A stretch of DNA of 64,000 nt from the NCBI GenBank assembly GCA_964035575.1, contig OZ037853.1:1635473-1699472 (forward strand). Direction: 5' to 3'. The DNA comes from Rhynchopus sp. YZ270_cl-10 (lineage: Eukaryota > Euglenozoa > Diplonemea > Diplonemida > Diplonemidae). The notes under the pieces are model-generated. The model was given only the letters and a program-made list of their open reading frames with translations, was not told the origin of the DNA and did not search any database. The position numbers and the translations under genes are program-made. Positions 31,101 through 41,947 of this stretch are shown one piece after another (the stretch's first letter is position 1; the number at the start of each line of letters is the position of its first letter).

Positions 31101-33692
31101 ATGCTGCTGTGTGTGGTGCTGATCCTTTCGACAGGTGCGATCATCGGTGGCTTCACTCTGTCAACATGGGACGACCTTCTGGAGAAGGCACGTGACACAG
31201 GTGACGAGGGCTTTGGGATGTGTCTCGACAGTGGTACGGCGGACATTGAAACGGTCTCGTCGCGCTACCTGCGCTCTGTCCTTGGCAACGTGGACACAGC
31301 AGTGAAGGAGTACCTGAAGGTGCCTGAGCAGCTGGTGCTCTCTATGGCCAAGCTTGCGAACGCGCACCACCCAAACGTCAGCACGAGCCCCGCCTTTGCG
31401 GATGCGGTTCTGCGTCCTGCTTATATGTCTGCCTTTCGCGCTGGGGCGACGTCTGGATTGAAATACATTTCGTACGAAACGTACCCGTGGTCCCCAGCAC
31501 ATCCTGTTCCGTGGAAGAGGGGGGACGGGTTTGCAGGGTGGGGCTCGCGGATGGGGTTCAATGCTGTGAACCCTGGTTTCGGGTCTGCGTCTGCTCCGAC
31601 GAACGGCACCGAGATCCTCTTTGTGTACGAGATGCGTGACCCTGTGACGGGGGCGGTGGGTATATCTGACTGGGTCTCCTTAGGGGAAGCCACGAACAGA
31701 GGCGACAGAAAGTTCCCGCATCAGCCGTGCAATTACAGGCCGGACTACAACAAGAACGAGATCCGCGGTGTCTGCCTTTTTCCCTTGGACGCGACCGAAC
31801 CCTTGGGCTCGCCAGGCCAGATAGAACGTGGCATACAGATCTACAACCTGGGTGCCGACGACCCACCCCTGTACCCACCGGATACACTGATCTACACGAA
31901 CCTGTTGGTGGGCTGGTCCATGATATACTGGGAGCTGATCTATACTTACACGCACCCAGAGATGTACACGATGCACCCCAAGCAGGGCAAGCGTGTGGGT
32001 GTCGTCATCGCTTCGGTGACCGGGTCGGGAGTAACCAATGCAGTGCGTGCACAGCTGCTCCCAGACGACGCGTCGCTGTACCTGGTGGAGTACAATCGTG
32101 CATCAGACGCAACGGGAACGCTTGTCGCGTACAACAGAGGGAGGCATCTGTCGTTGGAAACGCGCCTGAATGGCGTCGGCATTCCAACGCAGTATTCATT
32201 GAGCTTCAACGTAACGAACCACTCAATGGAAGACGCCACGTGGCACATCCCTTCAGTGATTGCAGAGCATGGTCGGTTCGTGTTCACACACCCACAGAAC
32301 TACAGGGACCTTGTGGAGATGACGAAGGACTCCTTCCTGAAGTGGTCTGACTCGAATGGCACAGAGTTCTGGACAATCGCAGCGACAATCGAGCACAAAA
32401 CGATTAAATTATTCGCAACCCTTCTGGTGCCGAGGGCGTCTGTGATGGAGACAATTGATGCGTCGACGAATGCAATCCGTGCGAAGGTGGCCTCAGATCT
32501 GTCCTCTGCAGACGCACAGAAGGAGGATGCGGTGATTGTGATGGTGGTTGTCACGGCCGTTGCGATTATGGGACTTCTTGCCATTGCTGTTGTGTTCACA
32601 CGCTACATCACATCACCTCTGCTGAAGCTTGGGAGTGAGATGGCAAGTGTGGCTGTGATGGACCTGGAGGCTGTGGACACGGGCCGTGCAGTGTCGCAGC
32701 TGAGTGAAGTGGGGATGATGCAGCGCAGCTTTGTTACCATGGTGGCGAACCTGGTGGAGTACCGGAACTACATGCCGCAGAGTGTGCTTGTCAATGACAG
32801 TGATGAGGAGTACGTGTCTGAGACGAAATCTTCCACACAGGATACGAAGTCGCAGTCAGGCATGTCTGCTTCACGTGCGTCACCCAGTTCAGCTGATATG
32901 ATGCAGAACCAGAAGGCACTACTGCGTGTGGAAGGGATGAAGAAAAAGAAGGTGTCGTTGGCACACATGAACGTCGTGTCGTGGCACGCCTTCTGCAAGA
33001 AGCACAAGGACGCAGAGGTGCTCTCCGCACACGGTGGTATTGTGGAGCACATCATGACAGCAGTGCAGCACAACAAAGGTGTGTGCGACACGTTCGCAGG
33101 GGACAGGATGCTTGCCACCTTCAACGCCTTTGTTCCGAAGCCGTCGCACGGTGCTGCCTGTGTGAAGGCTGCCTACGAAGCCGCAACAGCACTTGGCGAT
33201 GTGCACAAGATCTCGTACGGGTGCACGACAGGCGAGGCACGTGTCGGGAACATGGGCTGCAACGGGATGAAAAAGATGTCGATTCTTTCGCAGTCCATGT
33301 CGTGGGTGGTTGTGCTTGAGCGTTGGAACAAAGAGCACAACCTGCCTGGTGTCATTGACCGTGCTGTGTCGCTTGAGGCGGAGGGACAGGTGGTACTGCG
33401 TTGTTCTGGCGCGATGCTGTTCGCAAAGCTGAGCGAGAAGGCACAGACCGTGTTTACCGTACGTGGGCTGTGCAGCAGCGAAGATGAGGAGTGGATGTAC
33501 CAGCTGGAGTCTGCCTCAAACAACCCGCACGCACTGTGGAACGAGGTCTTCGAGCACATCATCAAACAGGACTTTGAGAAGGCGTCTTCTCTGCTGGACA
33601 GCGTCGCTCAGGACCAACGCACACCTTACGAAGAGCTTATGGGCTATGTGGAGCAGAAGGCTTATGCACCGTACGTTGTGGAAATGCACTGA
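31101..33692 (+). CDS. Two-helix membrane receptor with cyclase-like domain
   Basis: From the ATG at 31101 the protein is 863 residues. Residues 2-20 are a membrane helix (LLCVVLILSTGAIIGGF). Residues about 21-470 form an extracellular region with N-glycosylation sites (NGT, NVT, NHS), in the position of a Cache sensor domain. A second helix lies at about 476-500 (IVMVVVTAVAIMGLLAIAVV), followed by a HAMP-like linker (TSPLLKLGSEM). Residues about 613-790 resemble a class III nucleotidyl cyclase: AGDRMLATF matches the second metal-binding region and YGCTTGEARVGNMG the region after it. The first metal-binding Asp appears to be Asn (HMNVVSW), so catalysis is doubtful. A C-terminal extension with EEWMYQLE is shared with the pseudogene at 37.7-39.1 kb. 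It starts 19 bp from the divergent RNase H gene. A signalling role is inferred. Confidence 0.8.
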   Translation: MLLCVVLILSTGAIIGGFTLSTWDDLLEKARDTGDEGFGMCLDSGTADIETVSSRYLRSVLGNVDTAVKEYLKVPEQLVLSMAKLANAHHPNVSTSPAFADAVLRPAYMSAFRAGATSGLKYISYETYPWSPAHPVPWKRGDGFAGWGSRMGFNAVNPGFGSASAPTNGTEILFVYEMRDPVTGAVGISDWVSLGEATNRGDRKFPHQPCNYRPDYNKNEIRGVCLFPLDATEPLGSPGQIERGIQIYNLGADDPPLYPPDTLIYTNLLVGWSMIYWELIYTYTHPEMYTMHPKQGKRVGVVIASVTGSGVTNAVRAQLLPDDASLYLVEYNRASDATGTLVAYNRGRHLSLETRLNGVGIPTQYSLSFNVTNHSMEDATWHIPSVIAEHGRFVFTHPQNYRDLVEMTKDSFLKWSDSNGTEFWTIAATIEHKTIKLFATLLVPRASVMETIDASTNAIRAKVASDLSSADAQKEDAVIVMVVVTAVAIMGLLAIAVVFTRYITSPLLKLGSEMASVAVMDLEAVDTGRAVSQLSEVGMMQRSFVTMVANLVEYRNYMPQSVLVNDSDEEYVSETKSSTQDTKSQSGMSASRASPSSADMMQNQKALLRVEGMKKKKVSLAHMNVVSWHAFCKKHKDAEVLSAHGGIVEHIMTAVQHNKGVCDTFAGDRMLATFNAFVPKPSHGAACVKAAYEAATALGDVHKISYGCTTGEARVGNMGCNGMKKMSILSQSMSWVVVLERWNKEHNLPGVIDRAVSLEAEGQVVLRCSGAMLFAKLSEKAQTVFTVRGLCSSEDEEWMYQLESASNNPHALWNEVFEHIIKQDFEKASSLLDSVAQDQRTPYEELMGYVEQKAYAPYVVEMH

Positions 33693-34618
33693 GGACATTG
33701 ATTTTCTCTCGGGACATTACTGTGTGTTTGGAGTGGCTTACTCCTCACGTTTCCCGTTTTTCCTGTGTGAACCGTAGTATTTTTATAAATTTAGGGCAGA
33801 AGAAGATGGGGGTGAAAAGAGGGATAAAAACCGACGGTATCCACGAAACGAGAGATAGGCGAGGAAAGGCTGCGTGGAGTTCACACGAGAAAAAAGCGAG
33901 GTGTCCACACGTCATCAATTTATCAAAAAACAGAGAAATCGATGGTTCTAACACGGTTCATATGGCTTTTACAACAAACCAAAATGAGTTTTAATAGTGG
34001 TACAACAGAGAGAGAAGAGCAAAGAAAAAGAAGGGGGTTTGGGGGAAAGTGAGGGTTTGAACCTCTCGCCCCTTGACAATTACAGTAAAAGGAAGGGGTG
34101 CGCAAAATGGCAATCTTCTGATGGAAGAAGGTGTAATGCATTGTGCGTGTGTTGAACTGCCTGCACTGGTGAGCAGGTGGTAGTGATTCGGGCATTGTCG
34201 TGTGTACAGTATTGCTGTGCGCCGTGCTTGCGATGACAAGAGCGCGGAACATCTGCACTGAAGACTGCACGATTGATGGGTTGCGGCTGAAGAGAGTGAT
34301 CGGTGTCCCTCCAACAGTTCCTCGTGCATTAGGCTGTTAGTTACACGTCTTTTCCAAGATGTGTTGTGATGTCACAGATAGACATCACCACAGACCCCAG
34401 TGTAAGTCACACCGCATCATCATATTTAACTGTAAGACGCTGAAAGTGCGTGTGGAGTTTGGGTTTAGAGTGCCCTAAACAAAAAAGGAGGGCGTCGGGC
34501 TGCTATCTTACCTCCTCCTCTGGCAGGGTAGGAACTAGTAGAGGGCTTGGGAAAATAGTAAAACCTACATCCTCGAACTTTTCTCCACAAATGATTTCAT
34601 TGAACACATTTTTTTCCA
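33693..34618. other. Intergenic DNA, nothing recognised
   Basis: About 930 bp with no supported gene. A GGGTTTGAACC stretch near 34050 recalls a tRNA T-arm, but no cloverleaf could be formed around it. Confidence 0.4.
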
Positions 34619-34627
34619 ATAAATTAT

Positions 34628-36257
34628 AGGGGAGCCTATGCACCGGCTATTCCTTCATTTGGCTCGGAAAATTTGGCGCCTTTCGGCAAAAAAACCCAAA
34701 AATATGTGAAACTACCCTATATTCCACACCAAAAATCACTTTCCGCCGGGTTTCAGGCACTTTTGAGCCATTTTTCGACCTTCAGATGCAAAAACATCAA
34801 AAAATAGAGCAAAATGGCTCACAGCGCCACATAAACCGTACAGTTCCTCAAGGAATAGTACCCAAATTTTACTTCCTGGGTAGGTGACTTATGAACATCC
34901 TCCCAAAAGTACTCAAATTTTACTTCCTGGGTGGGTGACCACTGAACATCCTCCCAAAAGTACTCAAATTTTACTTCCTGGGTAGGTGACCAATGAACAT
35001 CCTCCCAAAAGTACCCAAATTTTACTTCCTGGGTAGGTGACCACTGAACATCCTCCCAAAAGTACTCAAATTTTACTTCCTGGGTGGGTGACCACTGAAC
35101 ATCCTCCCAAAAGTGCCAGAATTTTACTTCTTAAGTAGTAGGCGACTTGTGAACATCCTCTGAAAAGTGCCAGAATTTTACTTCTTAAGTAGGCGACTTG
35201 TGAACATCCTCTGAAAAGTGCCAGAATTTTACTTCTTAAGTAGGCGACTTGTGAACATCCTCCCAAAAGTACCAGAATTTTACTTTTTGAGTAGGCGACT
35301 GGTGAACATCCTCTGAAAAGTGCCAGAATTTTACTTCTTAAGTAGGCGACTTGTGAACATCCTCTGAAAAGTGCCAGAATTTTACTTCTTAAGTAGGCGA
35401 CTTGTGAACATCCTCTGAAAAGTGCAAGAATTTTACTTTTTGAGTAGGCGACTGGTGAACATCCTCTGAAAAGTGCCAGAATTTTACTTCTTAAGTAGTA
35501 GGCGACTTGTGAACATCCTCTGAAAAGTGCCAGAATTTTACTTCTTAAGTAGGCGACTTGTGAACATCCTCCCAAAAGTACCAGAATTTTACTTTTTGAG
35601 TAGGCGACTGGTGAACATCCTCTGAAAAGTACCAGAATTTTACTTCTTAAGTAGGCGACTTGTGAACATCCTCTGAAAAGTGCCAGAATTTTACTTCTTA
35701 AGTAGGCGACTTGTGAACATCCTCTGAAAAGTGCCAGAATTTTACTTCTTAAGTAGGCGACTTGTGAACATCCTCCCAAAAGTACCAGAATTTTACTTTT
35801 TGAGTAGGCGACTGGTGAACATCCTCTGAAAAGTACCAGAATTTTACTTCTTAAGTAGGTACCTGTCACTCCCCGGTTAAAAAGGACACTTTTTAGCTGC
35901 AACATATGAATAAAATCATACCAAAAAAACTGTGTTTTTTTACTCAAAAACACCTAAAAACCACCTCTGTGTGGTGGTATTGGCCTTGTGGGGGTGTTTT
36001 GGGCTCAAAAAAAAAATTTTTTTTTTTTGAAAAAATCGAAAAAAATCGAAAATGGCAAAGGCAAATCCAGTGCAAAATGACAATTTTCAACAAAATGTGC
36101 GTTTAAATGCGTCAACGGGCAGCATTTTGTTTAAATTTTTGCTCATTTGAGTCCACAGACTCCCAAAAAATGCATTGCCGGGGTCGTAGGTCAAAAGAGA
36201 CTTAGTAATTTCAATTTAAAATCAAAAGGAGCCAAAATTACCGGTATAGGCTCCCCT
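34628..36257. mobile_element. Mutator-like nonautonomous element, 9-bp TSD
   Basis: The element starts AGGGGAGCCTATGCACCGG and ends with the complement of AGGGGAGCCTATACCGG. A perfect 9-bp target duplication, ATAAATTAT, flanks it (34619-34627 and 36258-36266). That length is typical of Mutator-like transposons. No transposase is present. The interior carries a 51-bp minisatellite, and the outer 200-300 bp at each side match the outer parts of a second copy at 49277-51927, there in reverse orientation. Confidence 0.8.
34850..35866. repeat. 51-bp minisatellite, about 20 copies
   Basis: Each unit contains TTTTACTTC followed by GTGAACATCCTC, with a spacing of 51 bp. Units fall into subtypes (GGGTGGGTGACC at the left, TTAAGTAGGCGAC and TTTGAGTAGGCGAC at the right) that alternate in higher-order blocks. 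Two units are 54 bp long (an extra TAG). On the minus strand the right-hand two thirds stay open for 295 codons, with a 17-residue repeat such as YLRSKILALFRGCSQVA. Because 51 is a multiple of three, this is expected once a unit is open. Confidence 0.95.
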
Positions 36258-36266
36258 ATAAATTAT

Positions 36267-36816
36267 GTGTTTTTGGCCCAGATCGCGATGCTGAGTGTCA
36301 TTTTCTTTTTGTTTAATAATAATAATCAGTGCGGCCATGCAGAATGGACCTGAATCACCCCTTGTTTCAGTGAACCACCCCGTGAGCGCGGATCACCCGT
36401 TGAATGGCCTTGCCTCTTGAAGGTTCTGGTTAGGTGGTGCTCAGGGTGTAAAACAGTTTTTGTTTAATGTGTTCCACTTGCACTATGGTGGTCAAGTGGT
36501 GTTGCAGGGTGTAAAACAGATTTTTGGGGCGAAGTGGAGTTCAAAGTGTTGACCGTTAACGGATGTGTGTTCAGTGCGTACCTCGTGTGGTATATCTTGG
36601 TACTGTTTCCCTGTGCTAGTCTCACTCACATGTGTGTACCATGCGGAGGGTCCTTAGTTGGCCTAGTGGACAGTTTTCTTGTACAGTGCAAACCCGTAAA
36701 CGGGTTTGCGGGTTTAGCTGGCCTTAGTGGACCGAACCAACCTTGTGTTTTCAATGCGCCAGTAGCGTGGCTTGTCTTGGTCTAGATTTATCTCTACTTT
36801 AGCAGCAAAAATCCTG
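36267..36816. other. Intergenic DNA with a seed of the AAACCCGC family
   Basis: No gene. A short hairpin AACCCGTAAACGGGTT followed by TGCGGGTTT lies near 36690-36713. A nearly identical one lies near 39104-39128. Both resemble the unit of the large array at the right end of the window. Confidence 0.5.
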
Positions 36817-36935
36817 CACTCCCTAGTCGCATCCTGGTCGCAAACGCGAGTTTTCCTGGAAGCTCAGGAAAAATGACTGGGGAGTGTTGGTGGCTCCGTG
36901 ACGCCACAGAGCCGGCACACTCGTTGAGTGCCTCA
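36817..36935 (+). ncRNA. Structured-RNA motif, copy 1
   Basis: The predicted fold has an outer stem CACTCCCTAGTC with GACTGGGGAGTG, enclosing hairpins GTCGC/GCGA and TTTTCCTG/CAGGAAAA. Two 3' hairpins follow, GGCTC/GAGCC and GGCAC/GTGCC, then CTCA. The two 3' hairpins recur at 45.5 kb and 49.1 kb with paired base changes. The class of RNA is not recognised; an AAATTTATT that recalls an Sm site follows at 36946. Confidence 0.5.
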
Positions 36936-37672
36936 CAAAACCTCAAATTTATTCCGCTTTGATTTTATTTATTGTCTTCACGCTTTATCGTTGTTGTTGG
37001 ATTGGGAAATAAAACACGTGCGTCCTCTTACAAAAGACACTCCACCCAGTACTTTCTTAATTCTGGATAATTCAGAAGTTGTTCAGTTGCTTGTTACGTC
37101 ATCCACGTCCACACCATTTAGTAGCCGCCCAAATTAGCGACTCAGGGTTTGTGCTCCTCTTTTGCCTCTCATCCTGCGAAACGGGCAGAGGACCCTAACC
37201 GGACCCCACATCACACACGGATTCGCGTCCCTGTGTTTCCACAGGACTGGGTACCCCGTTCATCTGGCTGATGAGTGGAAGCGGCACATATCACATGTAA
37301 ACCACTAACGAAATGGATGTAGGACTGCATGGTTGGGTGTCAGCAAGTCATGTACCCAAGGAATATGTGGCACATGTCAATCTGTACAGAACTGTAAGAT
37401 TTTGCTATTCTTAATATCTGTTTGTGAAGTAAACAGGCTGTATTGGTGTACTGAAATATTTGTATTCTCTCTCTTCTTTTGAAACTGAAAATGGTGTGCG
37501 GAACACTTCCTCGATGTTGCATGCATGTCGCTCCCATGAGGAAGAACAGGAAGCATATATATCTCCGCGCCGTTTCCAATCACGACGCTTTTTGTAAGGC
37601 TCAGAGCCAGTACAGAGTGATATTGCTTTCCACACACCTTTCCCACCCCACCCTGCAGACACACACACCACC

Positions 37673-39085
37673 ATGGAAATACGTAAGTTCAAACCAACAT
37701 GCACAATCAATCTGACATGCCTGATTGCCATGGCGACAGCATTCTCCACGTGTGCGTCGATTGCCGGCGGGCTGATCATGTACTTCGAGTCTGTCGCAGC
37801 ACTGGAGAAGACGATTAAGGAGGTGTCTCGAGCTGAGTGTTCTAGTGTCCAGCTGGACCTCTTGAAGAGCGTAGAGGAAGCAAAGTCCGTTGTGTACAAG
37901 ACTCAGAAGTTTTTGAATACGCCGGTGATCAAGTCCCGGGGTCCTATAGTGGCAGACGAAAATGGGTTCCTGAATGTCTCGAAGTCGGACAGTGCTGAAT
38001 GGGTTGAGCTGCTTCGGCGCTACAAGTTTGGCACGATCCGTCGCAGCAAGTACCTCTACTCTATGGTGTTGTGTTGGTGCCTCACGTGTATGTACACGGA
38101 CTCGGCAGGCATCTACACGAACGTGTGGTACGATCTCACCGCGAGTGGGAGACGTGAATTCGTTTGGGGCCGCTCGGGGAACACGCTGTGCGGAACCTTG
38201 AGCAGTACAAAGCGTTCCTCCCGTCGTCGCTCTTCCAGGCGGAGGACACCGCCGACGATGGGTCGAGCGAGAATTCCGACACAAAGGATACTGTCACTAC
38301 GTCCAGCACACAGTCGCGCACAGCGTCCTGCAGCAGTGCCGCTGTGCGCACAGGGAACGTGACGCAGCTTCAGACTGTGTCTGCCAAAGGTGCGCTGCTT
38401 GCGGTGCGTGTTGTTGCTGCAGAGGTGGGGCACGACGTTGTCTCAGCAAGGCGTGGGATGCTGCACGGTATCCAGGCTGTGGAGCACACTCTGTTCCACA
38501 TCTCGTGGGGGCTGACTGCACGCTGTCCACTGTCCTCCTGTGTGAAGTACGCAAGCGAAGTCGCCTCGTTGCTGCCGCATGCACCCACACGCGTGTCCTC
38601 TGCTATCGTGTCGGGCTCGTTCCATGTCGGCAACGTCGGGAACAGCACTCTGCGTGGTGTTGCTGTGCGCGGTATTGAAACCTCAAAGTTAGCTGCCTTC
38701 CAAGCCTTTTCCGCACACTGCATGGTGCTGTCCGAGGCAGCGTCGGTGACAGTACTCAGCAAGAAGGACGGCTTCTCTTCTGGAGGGACAGTGCGTCTCC
38801 CACTACCTGTGCAAATGCGACTCGGGTGACAGGATGTGCCAACTTGGTGCAGAAACCGCCCAGCAGAACGAGGAGTGGATGTACCAGCTGGACCGTGACC
38901 AGTCCACAAAGGACCCCGTACAGAGACTCGTAGAAGGTGAGATTGCCTTTGAGGATATGGCGAGACAGGACATGACGGAGCTGCAACAACTTCAGCTGAA
39001 GACATGGACATGGTGTGGTCTCTCACAGCAGGAAGGCTTGGCCCAGTCAGTGTTGTCTCGCCTGACCATCCTGGTAAGACAGTAG
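37673..39085 (+). pseudogene. Deleted paralogue of the cyclase-like receptor
   Basis: The start looks intact: a pyrimidine-rich tract ending CCCTGCAG at 37651-37658 lies 14 nt before the ATG. Residues 1-90 give a short basic N-terminus, a membrane helix (INLTCLIAMATAFSTCASIA) and a helical region like the start of the gene at 31101. Around 38165-38190 the frame changes and the sequence jumps to the cyclase-like part (YKAFLPSSLFQAED, then FHVGNVGN for the region that is ARVGNMG in the other gene). Most of the ectodomain, the second helix and the HAMP linker are missing. A further frame change near 38830 leads to NEEWMYQL, shared with the other gene. I read this as a host pseudogene made by an internal deletion plus two frameshifts. 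Confidence 0.75.
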
Positions 39086-39760
39086 TACACACTATATAAT
39101 TGAACCCGTAAACGGGTTTGCGGGTTTGTGAATTATTTTTTTGGGGGCAGGCCCACCAGGGTTTTTTCTTATTCTGGCGCCCCCCTAATTTAGGCTAAAC
39201 TAGTGTATGGACTTTCACAATTCTGTCTCAGTGTGGTGTTTAGTTGGAATTGGCCGAATTAATTTCTTGAAATTAATGCTTTTTTGCAAAATTTTCTTCT
39301 TCGGCCGACGATATTACTCATTGCACATTATTTTTCGGGGACATGACACTTGTGACATATCTGAGGAAATCTTTTAGTATACGCGAAGACGATTCTCGTG
39401 CTCCTCACTTCTCCCCCACACTATGTCAATACAACAGGTTAGACCGTTTGGTCTGGGAGGGTTTGGGGTTTTTCTTCTTATTTTTCTCTCAGTTCAATCT
39501 CGAACTATTTCGAGAGGATCTTTTATATTTTTTCCAGGGTATTAGGGTGGTTAAAAAAACTGGTTTTGAAAACCAGTTTTTCCAAAAACTGGTTTTCAAA
39601 AAAAAAAAAAAACAGAGAAATCTGGAGGGGAAAAAAAAACCGACACTTTTCACTAGGCCTTTCTGTAAATGTCGTCCCCAGATTAGGGCGGACTCGATTT
39701 TTTTCCCCACATTTTTTCCCCGCCTGGTAGAACCGTGGTTGAACCACGGGAGTGCCTTTG
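39086..39760. other. Intergenic DNA with small palindromes
   Basis: No gene. AACTGGTTTT and AAAACCAGTT alternate near 39557-39605, forming overlapping hairpins. The AACCCGTAAACGGGTT hairpin lies near 39104. Confidence 0.5.
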
Positions 39761-39764
39761 GGAA

Positions 39765-39945
39765 ATGGCTGTTCCTTGATTTTTTTTTGCCTGCGGCGCC
39801 ATTTTTGATTTTTTGCTCCGCAAAAAAGGGTTCGTTTGAGTGGCTCTGTGGTGTAAAAAGCTAGATTTTTACACCGTACCCTCAAAACTTTTCGCCTGCG
39901 GCGCCATTTTATATTATTTTTTTGCTCCACAAAAAAAATACAGTC
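39765..39945 (+). repeat. Dispersed repeat G, copy 1
   Basis: Contains TGCCTGCGGCGCCATTTTTG and TTTGCTCCGCAAAAAA twice, and a TTTTTACACCGTACCC segment. It occurs inverted at about 46360-46510. Noncoding. Confidence 0.75.
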
Positions 39946-40154
39946 CTATGTTCCCAATGTCTACCCTGGGTCAGCAGCGCCGAAAAATATTTTGGAATCG
40001 GATTCCTGGATAAGACACTGACCCACCCCCGAAAAACCCGAAAAGGGTGACTGTGTCCGTCAACGGTGGAGGTTTTCGCCACCCAGGAGAAAACCAGAAA
40101 AACCAGTTTTTTCCGGAATTTTGGATTTTCACCCTAATACCACCTGATTTTTAC

Positions 40155-40250
40155 CCCGCGTATAGGCGCGTATAGTCGCGTAAAGGCGCGTATAGGCTCG
40201 TATAGGCGCGTATAAGCCCGTATAGGCCCGTATAGGTCCGTAAAGGCACA
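40155..40250. repeat. Degenerate decamer array (GCGTATAGGC)n
   Basis: Nine or ten copies of a 10-bp unit with frequent substitutions (TATAGTCGCG, TATAGGCCCG, TAAAGGC). It looks older than the pure arrays in this window. Confidence 0.85.
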
Positions 40251-40829
40251 TCCCCACGCATTTTTCCCTCTATACGTGTATATGTCCCCCACAACCCGCC
40301 AAAGCCACTCTTTTCCCTCTCCCTGGGACACCTTCGGCACCGCTTTGTTCGGGCATCACCACTGCGCCAAGCGGAGGATGAGGAGGTCGCCTTCTGGGAT
40401 GACGAGATCGTGGAAGGAGACGACGACTGGGCATGGGGGCTGTGTGACGACTGGGATTTCTTTGAGGAATACTTCCCTCACAACCAGTTGTGGTGGATGC
40501 GTTGATGCCACTTCGTCCGCAGAGTACGGGGATCAGGCACATGAGGTCGACAAAGTTCTGGCGGAAGTCCGAGCCCACCGTGGCACACCCTCACACATGA
40601 CTGCAGCCTAGCGGCCATCCACCCCTCGGGGTGAATGACCGTTTGGCTGCAGTCATGTGCTAGGCGCTCCTCTCCACCGTCCTACCCACCGACTGGACGA
40701 TGACGATGTTGAGGTTGCGCCTAAATGCGAAGAGACGTAATGCAAGGTGGTCTTACTTTGCAGTGCCTTTGATGCCAATCAATCCACCGAGAGAGCGCAT
40801 CGCCAGGCTTGCCTTCATGACACCTTCAT

Positions 40830-41830
40830 GAGGGCTAGCTTGGCACAGCGAAGAAAGTTGCGATCGATCGATGAGCCTCGCCTTTTGCCAGTGATGACAG
40901 CACCTTCGCCAGGGCAGCAAGCGTGCCAGGGGTGTGCTTTTGGTTGCACAACACACAAGGTGCGGAGGAGTGAATCTGTCAGGTTTGACGGGCCACCTGT
41001 AGTGGCTCGCGGCATGCTGGTGATTGCTGCCATGACCTCTTTGGTGGTGAAGTCGGCGGGGCCAGAGGGGTTCTTCATGTCCCCATGCACAGAAGGTAGG
41101 GGCGCCGTAGGGTGCTTGCCCTTAAGCTTGGCAAACGTTGCAGGTCTATACGGGGCGAGACCATCGCTGGTGAGGGAAGTCAAGGCCTGGCGTGGGAGTC
41201 CCGTTGCCACCTTCACTCGAGAGCGCTTCTGGCGCGCCTCCAAAGTATCCCCGGTGTCCACTTCGGCTGGTCTTGTATCCCATCCAGAGCGTTGGATTCT
41301 TAAATCCGAAGGAGAAGATGTGGTCCAGGACATACTCATTTTCCGCGCGTGGATCCTCAGGTGGCCAAGGAGGCCCCGGGTTCAGCGTCGCTTTCTTCAT
41401 CAAGTCCGACGACACATCATTTGTTCCTCTGGTAAGTCCACCTTCCCCACCGGCCGAATCGCCTCGTAGTGGTGGCCGCATAACGCCATTGCCACCGTCG
41501 TACGACGAAGCAGCTCTTTCGCCCGAAGATCAGCGTTGCTGATGTTCGCACCTGGCAATCAGGATGACCGACGAGACGTGCGCCGATTGCAGTAGAGGAC
41601 GCGACACGCCGTCTGATTGGCAAGATCTTGGCGAACAAGTTATGGAAGCGAGCTGCCGAAATTTTCCGCAAAGGGAACCACGTTGGGGTGTCGATGACAA
41701 GGGTCTCTGAGGCGGCCACTGCACCCGGCCCAGTGTTTAGCAGTCCATTCAATGATTTTGTTAAATCGTTGAATGGTAGTGTTCTACTCCTTCCTTCGCG
41801 AAGCGTCGGACTTATCCACACACTTCGTTG
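40830..41830 (-). mobile_element. LINE-like reverse transcriptase fragment
   Basis: A minus-strand frame at 40815-41339 reads RVKVATGLPRQALTSLTSDG, LKGKHPTAPLP, then FTTKEVMAAITSMPRATTGG. This is the pattern that precedes the polymerase core in many non-LTR reverse transcriptases (a KHP motif, then F-T-x-x-E-V-x-x-A-I and GGP). Upstream, another minus frame to about 41830 may be the preceding part, in a different frame. The polymerase core with YxDD is missing, so this is a truncated, frameshifted LINE piece. Its left neighbour at 40270-40680 holds an inverted CATGACTGCAGCC pair and nothing coding. Confidence 0.55.
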
Positions 41831-41947
41831 GTGAAGGAGTACTTGCAGCAGAATCCCCATACGTGCTACTCTGACTTGTATAAGAAGCAACCAAACGGGT
41901 ACCTTCCTCTATGCAACGGTTGCAACAACCCCGGTGTGAGAAAGAGG

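Noticed and set aside
34020-34090. tRNA gene suggested by GGGTTTGAACC
   Set aside because: No acceptor, D or anticodon stems could be formed around it on either strand.
39343-39930. Plus- and minus-strand frames of 135-173 codons
   Set aside because: Lys/Phe-rich low-complexity translations of A and T runs; no domain or conserved start.
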